A stretch of DNA of 13,651 nt from G039029935 sp039029935 (GTDB taxonomy: Bacteria > Chloroflexota > Anaerolineae > Caldilineales > Caldilineaceae). Shown here in pieces: positions 7,194 to 13,651 of the stretch. A model generated the notes under the pieces. That model made no database searches, was not told where the DNA came from, and worked only from the letters and a program-made list of their open reading frames with translations. The position numbers and the translations under genes were made by a program. Numbering within the stretch: the first letter of the stretch is position 1; every line of letters starts with the position of its first letter. The stretch is taken from assembly GCA_039029935.1 (NCBI GenBank), contig JBCCFC010000215.1, forward strand, positions 1 through 13,651, given 5' to 3'.

Positions 7194-8732
7194 ATGATGA
7201 CACAAACTAAACGGAAGCAAAGACGGCAAAGGGGTAAAAACAAGACAGGCCAACAGCCATTTAAACAGCTTGTGAACCACCATGCCCCTATCGATGTGCT
7301 TGATGAGGATGCCATCGCACTTATACATCAAGGCGCATTGCAAGTGATGGCAGAAACGGGTCTCGAAATGTGGGATAGTGAGGCTCGATCCATCCTTCGT
7401 CAAGCTGGCACAAAAGTTGATGAGCAGGCGGAGCGCGTCTGGTTTGATCCGGAGATGGTCAGCGAGTTAATCGCCCACGCTCCGGCTGAATTTACACTGC
7501 TTGCACGCGACCCGCAGAAAAATGTCCATATTGGCAGCAACCACATTGTCTTTGGCAGCGTGGGTGGCCCTCCCTTTGTGAGCGATTTGCAAGAAGGCAG
7601 ACGGCCAGCCATCATTGAAGACCTCCGGAACTTCAATAAGCTGATCCACATGACTGATGTGTTGACGCTTGGCGGTGGTCATCTTGTTGAGCCAAGCGAC
7701 CTTAACCCAAATACTGCACACCTTGATGCCGCCTATTATGATATCATCCTCACGGATAAGGCCAGTCAGGGCAACGGACTTGGCTATCAGGTCACGTACG
7801 ACTCCTTGGCGATGTGGGCACTTGGTTTTAGCGATGGGTCGCTGGAGTTAGAGGCTGCACTGGCTGCTGTCAATAACAAAGTGATTTTGATGACCGTCAT
7901 CAACGTCAATAGCCCGCTGCGCTATGATGGAGCGATGTTGCAAGGGCTGATGACCCTTGTCCGTCATGGACAGGTACCAATGATCACGCCCTTTATTTTT
8001 GCAGGCGCGATGAGTCCTGTCTCGATGCCAAGTGCGGTGATGCAACAACACGCCGAGGTTATGGCTGGCATCACGCTCGCCCAAGCGATAGGACCGGGGA
8101 CACCTGTCGTCTATGGTGGCTTTGTCTCTCCGCTCGATATGCAATCTGGCGCACCCTCTTTTGGCACACCGGAAGCAGCTTGGGCGCAATATGCTGCCGC
8201 CCAGATGGCGCGCCACATCCATGTGCCACTGCGCAGTGTCGGCTGTTTGACCACGTCCCAACTAGCCGACGGCCAAGCCGCGTATGAGTCGATGTTTAGC
8301 CTTATTCCCGCTGTGCAGTCCCATACCCAGATCATCACCCAAGCGGCGGGCTGGCTTGACGGCGGGTTAACGGCTGGGTATGAAAAATTTATCCTCGATT
8401 GCGAACTGTTGCGGCTGGCCTCGGGTTTGTGTCAGAAAACAGCGGTCACTGTCGAATCGCTGGCACTCCCGCAGATTGACGAGGTTGGCCCTGGTGGGCA
8501 TCATCTTGGGACCGCCCACACGATGGAACATTTCAGGACCGCCTTTTATCGCTCTCCGCTTAGTTCTCGTCTTCCCTATGAAACATGGCGAGACGAAGGC
8601 GCAGTTGATGTAAGCCAACGCGCCCATCTGCAATGGCAAGAAATACTCAGAAATTATGAGCAGCCCCCGCTCAACTCGGCTGTGAATGACGCACTGCTCT
8701 CTTATATGGAAAGGAGAAAACGAGAAAGATGA
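7194..8732 (+). CDS. MttB-family (trimethylamine/glycine betaine) methyltransferase, non-pyrrolysine
   Basis: The 512-aa protein belongs to the MttB superfamily, which moves a methyl group from a quaternary or tertiary amine to a corrinoid protein. Features are a basic N-terminal tail (RKQRRQRGKNK), the LDEDAIALIHQGALQVMAETGLEM entry block, and FGSVGGPPFVSDLQEGRRPA. A TIM-barrel body rich in conserved Gly/Pro loops follows (SPLRYDGAMLQGL, PGTPVVYGGFVSP, GYEKFILDCELLR). The C-terminus has VGPGGHHLGTAHTMEHF. There is no in-frame TAG, so unlike archaeal trimethylamine enzymes it lacks pyrrolysine; such members include glycine betaine methyltransferases. Its neighbours, a carnitine-dehydrogenase-like enzyme and a BKACE, make glycine betaine or a related betaine the most likely substrate. 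No corrinoid protein or reactivator gene is in the window. Two adjacent ATGs (7194, 7197) are possible starts; the ribosome site is weak. Confidence 0.88.
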   Translation: MMTQTKRKQRRQRGKNKTGQQPFKQLVNHHAPIDVLDEDAIALIHQGALQVMAETGLEMWDSEARSILRQAGTKVDEQAERVWFDPEMVSELIAHAPAEFTLLARDPQKNVHIGSNHIVFGSVGGPPFVSDLQEGRRPAIIEDLRNFNKLIHMTDVLTLGGGHLVEPSDLNPNTAHLDAAYYDIILTDKASQGNGLGYQVTYDSLAMWALGFSDGSLELEAALAAVNNKVILMTVINVNSPLRYDGAMLQGLMTLVRHGQVPMITPFIFAGAMSPVSMPSAVMQQHAEVMAGITLAQAIGPGTPVVYGGFVSPLDMQSGAPSFGTPEAAWAQYAAAQMARHIHVPLRSVGCLTTSQLADGQAAYESMFSLIPAVQSHTQIITQAAGWLDGGLTAGYEKFILDCELLRLASGLCQKTAVTVESLALPQIDEVGPGGHHLGTAHTMEHFRTAFYRSPLSSRLPYETWRDEGAVDVSQRAHLQWQEILRNYEQPPLNSAVNDALLSYMERRKRER

Positions 8733-8742
8733 GTACATTTAG

Positions 8743-8861
8743 GCCAGTAGTCGGCGTGTCAGTAATCGGTAGGTCAGTAATCGGTAGGTCAGTAATCGGC
8801 CACAGACGACCGACATACCGATTATTGACCTACCGATTACCAGCGTACCGATTACTGACAC
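8743..8861. repeat. 15-bp tandem repeats arranged as a long inverted repeat between convergent genes
   Basis: The left arm holds 15-bp units: a degenerate copy at 8743-8757, then GTCAGTAATCGGTAG at 8758-8772 and 8773-8787, and a truncated copy from 8788. The right arm holds three inverted copies, at 8815-8829, 8830-8844 and 8845-8859. Bases 8756-8799 pair with 8818-8861 over 44 positions with five mismatches, leaving an 18-base loop. The structure begins 10 bp after the methyltransferase stop and ends 10 bp before the dehydrogenase stop, so it fills the convergent gap. It probably acts as a bidirectional terminator or RNA 3'-end barrier, although neither side has a clear T-run. Confidence 0.88.
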
Positions 8862-8871
8862 ACTGATAGCC

Positions 8872-9807
8872 TCACTCTCCGCGTAATGGCCGTGTTCCCT
8901 GCAACATGCTAATAATCAGGGCATCCCGCTGTGCCGCCATCAATGCTACATCCTGCCCCTGGGCTTCCGCATCAACCCCCGTTGCCAGTTGTTCGGCTAC
9001 ATCAGGCGTCAACCGTGTGTTACCAAGATCATCCCACCAGCGATGAAAACTGTCACCATAGCGATTGCAAAATTCACGTATCCCGCCCGGCCCAGCACCC
9101 AGATGAAAGAGCATGGTCGGCCCCATCGCCGCCCAGCGCAACCCCGGTCCCGCCCACACAGCTTTGTCAACATCTTCCACCGACGCCACGCCATCCTCGA
9201 CCAGCGAAATCGCCTCACGCCACAATGCCGCTTGCAGCCGATTGGCAACATGCCCCGGTCGTTCCTTGTTGATGCGAATTGTCACCTTGCCCACCTGTTG
9301 GTAGAACTGCTCTGCGCCTTCCAGCACACCTATTGCTGTCTTATCGTTTGTCACCAACTCAACCAATGGAATGAGGTGCGGCGGGTTAAAAGGATGCCCC
9401 AGCAAAAAGCGACTAGGGTCCCGCCATCCCTGTTGCATCTCACTCACCATCAACCCCGACGCCGAGGATGCAACGATGGCCTCTGGGAATAGGTGAGGTT
9501 CAATCTCTTCATACAGTGCCAGTTTAATCGGCAGTCGTTCAGGGACACTTTCCTGTACAAATTGGGCCTCGGTCACGGTGGCGGCAGCGGTTGAGTGAAA
9601 GCGTATACGGTCGGGATCGCCCTGCTCGGTCATGCCCAACGCTTCCAATGTAGGCCACGCTGAATCCACAAAGGCGCGTACATTTTTCTCAGCGTCCGAT
9701 GCAGGTTCATAGACATCCACATGGCAACCCGCTGCCAAAAACAATGACGCCCAACTTGCGCCAATCACGCCTGCGCCTAAAATCGCGGTCTGTTCAACTC
9801 TATTCAT
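8872..9807 (-). CDS. 3-hydroxyacyl-CoA / carnitine 3-dehydrogenase-like NAD-dependent dehydrogenase
   Basis: The 311-aa protein has an N-terminal Rossmann fold with GAGVIG (about 11-16) and an acidic residue after the second strand (VDVYEP), indicating NAD. Typical family blocks follow: VQESVPERLPIKL, ASSASGLMVSEM with the catalytic-region serines, and GHPFNPPHLIPLVELV containing the catalytic His. The C-terminal helical domain has RPGHVANRLQAALWREA and PGLRWAAMGP. Single-domain proteins of this length include 3-hydroxybutyryl-CoA dehydrogenase, lambda-crystallin/gulonate dehydrogenase and L-carnitine dehydrogenase. The BKACE gene just upstream on the same strand favours oxidation of a beta-hydroxy acid such as carnitine to a beta-keto acid. 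The exact substrate is not visible in the sequence. The start at 9807 has only a weak GAGA ribosome site. A 127-bp palindromic element separates it from the BKACE gene. Confidence 0.85.
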   Translation of the reverse strand: MNRVEQTAILGAGVIGASWASLFLAAGCHVDVYEPASDAEKNVRAFVDSAWPTLEALGMTEQGDPDRIRFHSTAAATVTEAQFVQESVPERLPIKLALYEEIEPHLFPEAIVASSASGLMVSEMQQGWRDPSRFLLGHPFNPPHLIPLVELVTNDKTAIGVLEGAEQFYQQVGKVTIRINKERPGHVANRLQAALWREAISLVEDGVASVEDVDKAVWAGPGLRWAAMGPTMLFHLGAGPGGIREFCNRYGDSFHRWWDDLGNTRLTPDVAEQLATGVDAEAQGQDVALMAAQRDALIISMLQGTRPLRGE

Positions 9808-9847
9808 TTCAGTCTCTTTTGTACCGTCATTAAAAAGTCAACAATTC

Positions 9848-9974
9848 AATAATGACTCTGCTGAAAAAAGGTCAAAATAGCCCAAAAGTCCGACTTCTCA
9901 CCAGTGGTAGAGAACATCAAATTTTACAGAAGTCAGACTTTGAATCTAATTTTTTTTTCAGCAGGGTCATTATT
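9848..9974. mobile_element. MITE-like 127-bp palindromic element without coding capacity
   Basis: Bases 9848-9869 and 9953-9974 are inverted repeats of 22 bp with one mismatch, with ends AATAATGAC and GTCATTATT and a core resembling IS ends (CTGCTGAAAAAA). A second inverted pair lies inside: 9885-9898 and 9928-9941, 14 bp with one mismatch. The interior is A/T-rich and has no ORF. The element occupies most of the gap between two same-strand genes and ends 5 bp from the BKACE stop codon. I see no convincing target-site duplication. It may be a non-autonomous transposon remnant or simply an intercistronic hairpin; the IS family cannot be named. Confidence 0.55.
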
Positions 9975-9979
9975 AATTT

Positions 9980-10921
9980 TTAGAAATTGACGTGGTTGAC
10001 GCCTTTCAGTGCAAGACGTTCCCGCGCCTCATCCGGTGTTGCCACTTGGAAACCAAGATGCTCGATGATGGTACGGATGTTGCTGACCTGTTGTGCATTG
10101 GACTCAGCAAGCTCTCCGCGACGGATGTAGAGACTGTCTTCTAGCCCGACACGCAGATTGCCACCCAGCATGGACGCTTGTGTGGCGAATGGCATCTGAT
10201 GGCGTCCCGCTGCCAACACCGACCACTCATAGTCGTCGCCAAAGAGCTTGTTGGCAATGGTATGCATATGCATCAGATTATCCAAGTCTGTACCCACACC
10301 ACCCAGCACACCAAAGACCATCTGCACAAAGAATGGCGGCTTAATCATGCCCTTATCCACAAAGTAGGCCAAGTTATAGAGATGCCCTAAGTCGTAGCAC
10401 TCAAACTCAAAGCGGGTGCCATGTGTTTCACCCAGTTCACGTAGAATAAACTCAATATCGGCAAAGGTGTTGGGGAAGATAAAATCCCTAGTCATGTTGA
10501 GAAACTCTGGTTCCCATGCATGATTCCAGCCCTGATTTCGTGCTGCCCGTCGCTCGGCCATTGGGAAAAGCCCAAAGTTGATCGAGCCAACGTTGAGCGA
10601 TGCCATCTCTGGTGCAAAGGTGTTGGCGGCCAGAATACGATCTTCGCGTGACATGCCCAAACCACCGCCTGTGGAAATGTTGATAACCGCATCACAGCCT
10701 GACTTGATAACAGGCAAAAATTCTCCAAATAGCTCTGTGCGCGGGTCTGGCTTGCCCGTTTCAGGATGCCGTGCGTGTAGATGCACAATTGCCGCCCCTG
10801 CCTCCGCCGCCCCTATCGCTGACTCTGCAATCTGCGCTGGCGTAACAGGGAGATGTGGTGACATGGTTGGTGTGTGAATGGCTCCCGTGATGGCGCACGA
10901 AATAATGACTGATTTACTCAT
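9980..10921 (-). CDS. BKACE-family beta-keto acid cleavage enzyme (DUF849)
   Basis: The 313-aa TIM-barrel enzyme fits the BKACE family, in which a beta-keto acid and acetyl-CoA are converted to a CoA ester and acetoacetate using a divalent metal. Supporting motifs are the N-terminal ISCAITGA, the metal-binding HLH of VHLHAR (His47, His49), INISTGGG, and near the end GGNLRVGLEDS with Glu261 as likely third metal ligand. I chose ATG 10921, preceded by GGAG with seven bases between; longer in-frame starts up to 11056 add 45 residues with no family likeness. Members act on 3-keto-5-aminohexanoate, dehydrocarnitine and others. Next to a carnitine-dehydrogenase-like gene and an MttB methyltransferase, a dehydrocarnitine-cleaving (CdhC-type) role is the best guess, by context only. 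Confidence 0.9.
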   Translation of the reverse strand: MSKSVIISCAITGAIHTPTMSPHLPVTPAQIAESAIGAAEAGAAIVHLHARHPETGKPDPRTELFGEFLPVIKSGCDAVINISTGGGLGMSREDRILAANTFAPEMASLNVGSINFGLFPMAERRAARNQGWNHAWEPEFLNMTRDFIFPNTFADIEFILRELGETHGTRFEFECYDLGHLYNLAYFVDKGMIKPPFFVQMVFGVLGGVGTDLDNLMHMHTIANKLFGDDYEWSVLAAGRHQMPFATQASMLGGNLRVGLEDSLYIRRGELAESNAQQVSNIRTIIEHLGFQVATPDEARERLALKGVNHVNF

Positions 10922-10981
10922 GATTGATCTCCGTTTCTGAATATGATTGTCGCTAATTGAACTCAACTGATATAGAAGTAT

Positions 10982-11010
10982 ATCATACGTGGAATGACCA
11001 AAATAAACAA
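10982..11010 (-). promoter_or_regulatory. Possible promoter of the BKACE-dehydrogenase pair
   Basis: On the minus strand, TTGTTT (11005-11010) and TATGAT (10982-10987) are 17 bases apart. The -10 matches five of six positions and the -35 three. The predicted transcription start near 10975 leaves about 54 bases before the ATG at 10921. An overlapping TATACT gives an alternative -10. Confidence 0.4.
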
Positions 11011-11055
11011 GAGGGTAAAAAAGAGAACCTATCAGGCTTCTGATTTCTCTAGACA

Positions 11056-11323
11056 CAGAATCTCTCAGAATCTCTCATTGCAACAAAAAAATCATACATG
11101 ATAGTGATTGATAGAGAGTGATAGCTATCCATCAATCACGCGACGGGCTACCTCTCATAACACATCTGTACCCGCCGTATCACAGTAATTTTTACAAATG
11201 GAATCAATCTACCAAATCCTATCATTCAGTGTATCCAACAAAATTGATAGCTCCTGACACCCAAAACCTGTTATAACATAGGTCGCAACCGCTACGTAAC
11301 ATGAGTTACAGTTGACAGCGGTT
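11056..11323. promoter_or_regulatory. Cluster of palindromes and short repeats in the divergent intergenic region
   Basis: The 10922-11406 gap has no credible gene. Besides the promoter-like site it holds: a 10-bp direct repeat CAGAATCTCT (11056-11065, 11066-11075); a hairpin with GTGATTGAT (11104-11112) pairing with ATCAATCAC (11131-11139); a perfect palindrome TGTTATAACA (11269-11278) inside ACCT...AGGT (11266-11283); and a nested inverted repeat, AACCGCT (11287-11293) with AGCGGTT (11317-11323) enclosing GTAAC (11296-11300) and GTTAC (11305-11309). The last two look like operators for the radical SAM operon. No clear -35/-10 pair was found for that operon. Confidence 0.5.
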
Positions 11324-11406
11324 TTACAATGAGCGCAGTGATGTTGAGTTGATACGATATGCTATATCTCATAACGTATCAGGTCAGCGTGAAAGGATCG
11401 TTTCTC

Positions 11407-12816
11407 GTGAAAATCAAATTTATCTTACCTGCCTTGACCGAGGCAGAAAGCTCATTTTGGCGACCGATTAAGTATTCGCTCTTTCCCCCATTGGGGCTGG
11501 CAACCCTCGCTGGCTATCTGTCACCCGCCGATGAAGCGGAGATTGTTGACCAACACGTACAGACTTTGGATCTCTCAGATACGCCCGATATTGTTGCCAT
11601 CCAAGTCTATATCACCAACGCCTACCGTGCCTACCAAATTGCCGACCATTATCGTCGCAAAGGTGTCTATGTGATTCTTGGCGGATTGCATGTGACATCA
11701 CTGCCCGATGAGGCAGCTCCCCATGCCGACACCATTTTTCTGGGGCCGGGCGAGGATACATTCCCTGCATTTCTGGATGATTTCCGCCACAACAGACCCA
11801 AGCCCGTCTATACATCAACCACACGGACACTGTTGGGCATCCCACCCATCCGGCGTGATCTGATTCAACGCGAGTTGTATCTAGTCCCCAACTCCATTGT
11901 GGTGACACGGGGCTGTCCCCATCACTGTGAATTTTGCTATAAGGATGCCTTTTTTAAGGGCGGCAAAACTTTCTATACCCAAGTTGTGGATGATGCCTTG
12001 GCTGAGATTGACCGATTACCGGGCAGGCATTTATACTTTCTGGATGACCATCTGCTGGGTCATACACGGTTTGCGCGTAATTTATTTGATGGCATGAGGG
12101 GCATGGACAGGGTGTTTCAGGGGGCAGCCACCGTTGACTCGATTTTACATGGTGACTTGATTGAGCAGGCAGCAAGGGCAGGGCTACGCAGTATCTTTGT
12201 CGGCTTTGAAAGTTTAGACGACCGCAATTTGGCACAGAGTAATAAAAAGCAGAATTTGGGGCGTGATTATCGCCGTGCCATTGATAGGCTGCACGATCTG
12301 GGTATCATGATCAACGGCAGCTTTGTCTTTGGGCTGGATGGTGACAACAATGATGTATTCAAGCAAACAGTGGATTGGGCGATTGAAAGCGGCATCACAA
12401 CGGCCACCTTCCACATCGCCACACCCTATCCCGACACCGCGTTTTATGCAAAAATGCAACAGTCAGGGCGTCTGCTGACAGATGACTGGGATTTGTATGA
12501 CACACGCCACGTCACCTTCCAACCCAAACAACTGAGTGCAACCGAACTGAAACAGGGCTATGATTGGGCCTACACGGAATTCTATCGCTGGAACGCAATT
12601 GTGCAGAGCAGTTTATCGCATGGCAGCGTCAAGCATCAACTCAAGCACTTTTTCTATACAAGCGGCTGGAAGAAATTTGAGCCGCTCTGGAATATGGTGA
12701 TTCAGTTGAAACGGCTCAACCTGATGACACCGATGTTGGAAGGAGTACTTTCGGAGGTGACAAAACGCAATAGTACGGCGTCAAATGTGGAACTGATTCA
12801 ACAAACCAGTAGGTAG
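11407..12816 (+). CDS. B12-binding-domain radical SAM protein
   Basis: The 469-aa enzyme starts with a B12-binding-type fold (about 1-130: KIKFILPAL, FPPLGLATLAGYLSP, VILGGLHVTSLPDEA, FLGPGEDTF). The possible cobalamin His region is DQHVQT (48-53), a poor match to DxHxxG. The radical SAM domain has the 4Fe-4S motif CPHHCEFC (Cys170, Cys174, Cys177), followed by RHLYFLDDHLLGHTRFA, FVGFES and INGSFVFGLDGD. The C-terminal part (TPYPDTAFYAKMQQSGRLL, then YDTRHVTFQP and a helical tail) resembles the DUF4070-type tail of hopanoid methylase-like proteins. Members methylate or rearrange lipids and other small molecules; this substrate is unknown. I prefer GTG 11407, which begins the KIKFILP strand and has AAAGGA about ten bases upstream; ATG 11359 would add an unrelated 16 residues. 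The gene is 6 bp from the glycosyl transferase gene. Confidence 0.87.
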   Translation: MKIKFILPALTEAESSFWRPIKYSLFPPLGLATLAGYLSPADEAEIVDQHVQTLDLSDTPDIVAIQVYITNAYRAYQIADHYRRKGVYVILGGLHVTSLPDEAAPHADTIFLGPGEDTFPAFLDDFRHNRPKPVYTSTTRTLLGIPPIRRDLIQRELYLVPNSIVVTRGCPHHCEFCYKDAFFKGGKTFYTQVVDDALAEIDRLPGRHLYFLDDHLLGHTRFARNLFDGMRGMDRVFQGAATVDSILHGDLIEQAARAGLRSIFVGFESLDDRNLAQSNKKQNLGRDYRRAIDRLHDLGIMINGSFVFGLDGDNNDVFKQTVDWAIESGITTATFHIATPYPDTAFYAKMQQSGRLLTDDWDLYDTRHVTFQPKQLSATELKQGYDWAYTEFYRWNAIVQSSLSHGSVKHQLKHFFYTSGWKKFEPLWNMVIQLKRLNLMTPMLEGVLSEVTKRNSTASNVELIQQTSR

Positions 12817-12822
12817 ATTGGT

Positions 12823-13365
12823 ATGAAACGCACTTTCGATATCCTATTCTCGCTTATCGCATTGATAATTTTTGCCATCCCTATGTCATTCATCTCCCTA
12901 TGGCTCAAGCTCGTTGAAAAACATCCGGTTATTTTTCGGCAACAACGTATCGGGCTACACAAACAGCCCTTTGCGGTTTTGAAATTTCAGACATTGGTGG
13001 ATGATGAGCCGACACCTATGGGACGCATTCTGCGCAAAACAGGGCTGGATGAATTGCCCCAGTTTATCAACGTGCTGTGGGGGGAGATGAGCATCGTCGG
13101 GCCACGTCCGCTGACGCCCTATGACATCGAACGATTAGAGTGGCATGATGAGTTTTATGCTACCCGCTGGCATGTCAAACCGGGGATTACGGGGTTGGCA
13201 CAGATTTATGGTGGGCAACATAAAAAACTGTCGTGGTTTTGGGACCAAAAATATATTGAGGTGGGCACTGTGCCGCTTGATTTTGTGCTGGTGCTTGTGT
13301 CGTTTGCGATGAACCTTTTTGGGAAAGCACGGGTTAGAAGGTTGCTCCTATCGCTAAGGAGATAA
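12823..13365 (+). CDS. Small monotopic phosphoglycosyl transferase (bacterial sugar transferase family)
   Basis: The 180-aa protein fits the PglC/WbaP-like core that transfers a phospho-sugar from a nucleotide sugar to undecaprenyl phosphate at the inner membrane. KRTFDILFSL and a hydrophobic segment (about 5-30) form the re-entrant membrane helix. FRQQRIGLHKQPFAVLKFQT follows, then LRKTGLDELPQ with the catalytic Asp76-Glu77 pair, MSIVGPRPL (89-97) and KPGITGLAQIYGG. The usual KFRTM is KFQTL here, and the loop between it and the catalytic pair is very short (about 20 residues), so this is a minimal version. It lies 6 bp after the radical SAM gene and is surely co-transcribed with it. The pair may build or modify a lipid-linked glycan. 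I see no clear terminator after the stop. Confidence 0.9.
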   Translation: MKRTFDILFSLIALIIFAIPMSFISLWLKLVEKHPVIFRQQRIGLHKQPFAVLKFQTLVDDEPTPMGRILRKTGLDELPQFINVLWGEMSIVGPRPLTPYDIERLEWHDEFYATRWHVKPGITGLAQIYGGQHKKLSWFWDQKYIEVGTVPLDFVLVLVSFAMNLFGKARVRRLLLSLRR

Positions 13366-13410
13366 CCATCAAGGATTGAAAGAAGGGCCAACCTAAATTC
13401 GATGAAATTC

Positions 13411-13651
13411 TTAAGGGGATAGTTTTTCATTCATCCAATCATCCAACCCTTTGGCCGCTGTGCTAAAATTCGCCCCCACCAGTGTAATTGGTTTGGACTC
13501 TGGCAGATATTTCTCATAATATTTCTTTGTATGAATCTGGTCGAGTGCCTCTTCGCCCTGGAGTGCTGATGGCCAGTCACCGCTGGCAGCAAGCAGTGAC
13601 AGACCAGTTCCTCTAGCGGCTCGAACGTGTCGCTGGGCACCTGCGCAACAC
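13411..13651 (-). pseudogene. C-terminal remnant of a PD-(D/E)XK-type ATPase-associated protein (runs off right edge)
   Basis: The minus strand is open from the window edge (first full codon at 13650) to TAA at 13411-13413, 79 residues. The last 50 or so match the end of AAA-ATPase-like proteins with a PD-(D/E)XK domain: EEALDQIHTKKYYEKYL, then KPITLVGANFSTAAKGLDDW. Upstream in this frame (about 13580-13650) the translation is Ala/Arg/Gly-rich and unlike the family. A second frame over 13602-13649 reads VAQVPSDTFEPLEELV, which looks more like real coding sequence. The domain segment carrying the catalytic Asp and ExK is not found in either frame. I infer a frameshift plus internal deletion near 13565-13605, though a sequencing error or novel variant is possible. 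It converges on the transferase gene with a 45-bp gap. Confidence 0.55.

Noticed and set aside
7848..8261. 137-codon minus-strand ORF
   Set aside because: It is antisense to the MttB gene and its composition is not protein-like.
7194..8732. Pyrrolysine-containing trimethylamine methyltransferase
   Set aside because: There is no in-frame TAG codon; the gene reads through to TGA, so it belongs to the non-pyrrolysine part of the family.
8743..8861. Possible CRISPR array or integron attachment site
   Set aside because: The 15-bp units have no spacers and are arranged as inverted arms; no integrase gene or attC-like core sites are seen.
8989..9492. 167-codon plus-strand ORF
   Set aside because: It is entirely antisense to the dehydrogenase gene, Pro/His/Arg-rich, and shows no family likeness.
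11284..11330. Promoter with perfect TTGACA (11312-11317) and TACAAT (11325-11330)
   Set aside because: The spacing is only 7 bases, far too short for a sigma-70 promoter, and no other -10 lies at the proper distance.
11281..11406. Cobalamin riboswitch upstream of the B12-type radical SAM gene
   Set aside because: I could not find the conserved B12-box or the expected multi-stem layout; only short nested palindromes are present.

Overview
The window holds eleven genes on both strands and resembles an accessory-metabolism region of a free-living bacterium, at roughly 50% G+C. Several things point to a Chloroflexota-like source (Anaerolineae/Caldilineae type): an MttB-family methyltransferase, a BKACE enzyme, an acidic Ala/Glu-rich linker after the lipobox, and P-loop ATPase/PD-(D/E)XK proteins. 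This is inferred from gene content alone; there is no rRNA or marker gene. I see no tRNA, rRNA, CRISPR array, transposase gene or replication origin.

Layout. The left edge has the 5' end of an amidase on the minus strand (1-341) that stops looking like an amidase after the catalytic Lys region. A divergent intergenic region (342-660) contains an 8-bp tandem-repeat array that closes into a terminator-like hairpin. Tryptophan 2,3-dioxygenase follows (661-1425). Next is an ABC importer set of lipoprotein and two permeases (1531-5141), with a perfect 16-bp hairpin between lipoprotein and first permease and no ATPase subunit. A convergent minus-strand gene (5148-6950) encodes a P-loop ATPase with a winged helix and a C-terminal Mrr-like PD-(D/E)XK domain. 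It is divergent from an MttB-family methyltransferase (7194-8732), and good sigma-70-type promoters face both ways between them.

The MttB gene converges on a minus-strand pair: a BKACE beta-keto acid cleavage enzyme (9980-10921) followed by a 3-hydroxyacyl/carnitine dehydrogenase-like protein (8872-9807). A 15-bp repeat hairpin separates the convergent genes, and a 127-bp MITE-like element lies inside the BKACE-dehydrogenase pair. Together the three enzymes fit a route from carnitine through 3-dehydrocarnitine and glycine betaine to corrinoid-dependent demethylation. Substrates are inferred from family and neighbourhood, not proven.

After a 485-bp intergenic region with several palindromes, a two-gene operon encodes a B12-binding radical SAM enzyme (11407-12816) and a small membrane phosphoglycosyl transferase (12823-13365). 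The right edge has the C-terminal end of a PD-(D/E)XK-type protein on the minus strand (13411-13651), apparently broken by a frame change.

The most unusual feature of the window is its intergenic structure: two arrays of short tandem repeats folded into hairpins, one MITE-like palindrome, one perfect intra-operon hairpin and a cluster of operator-like palindromes.
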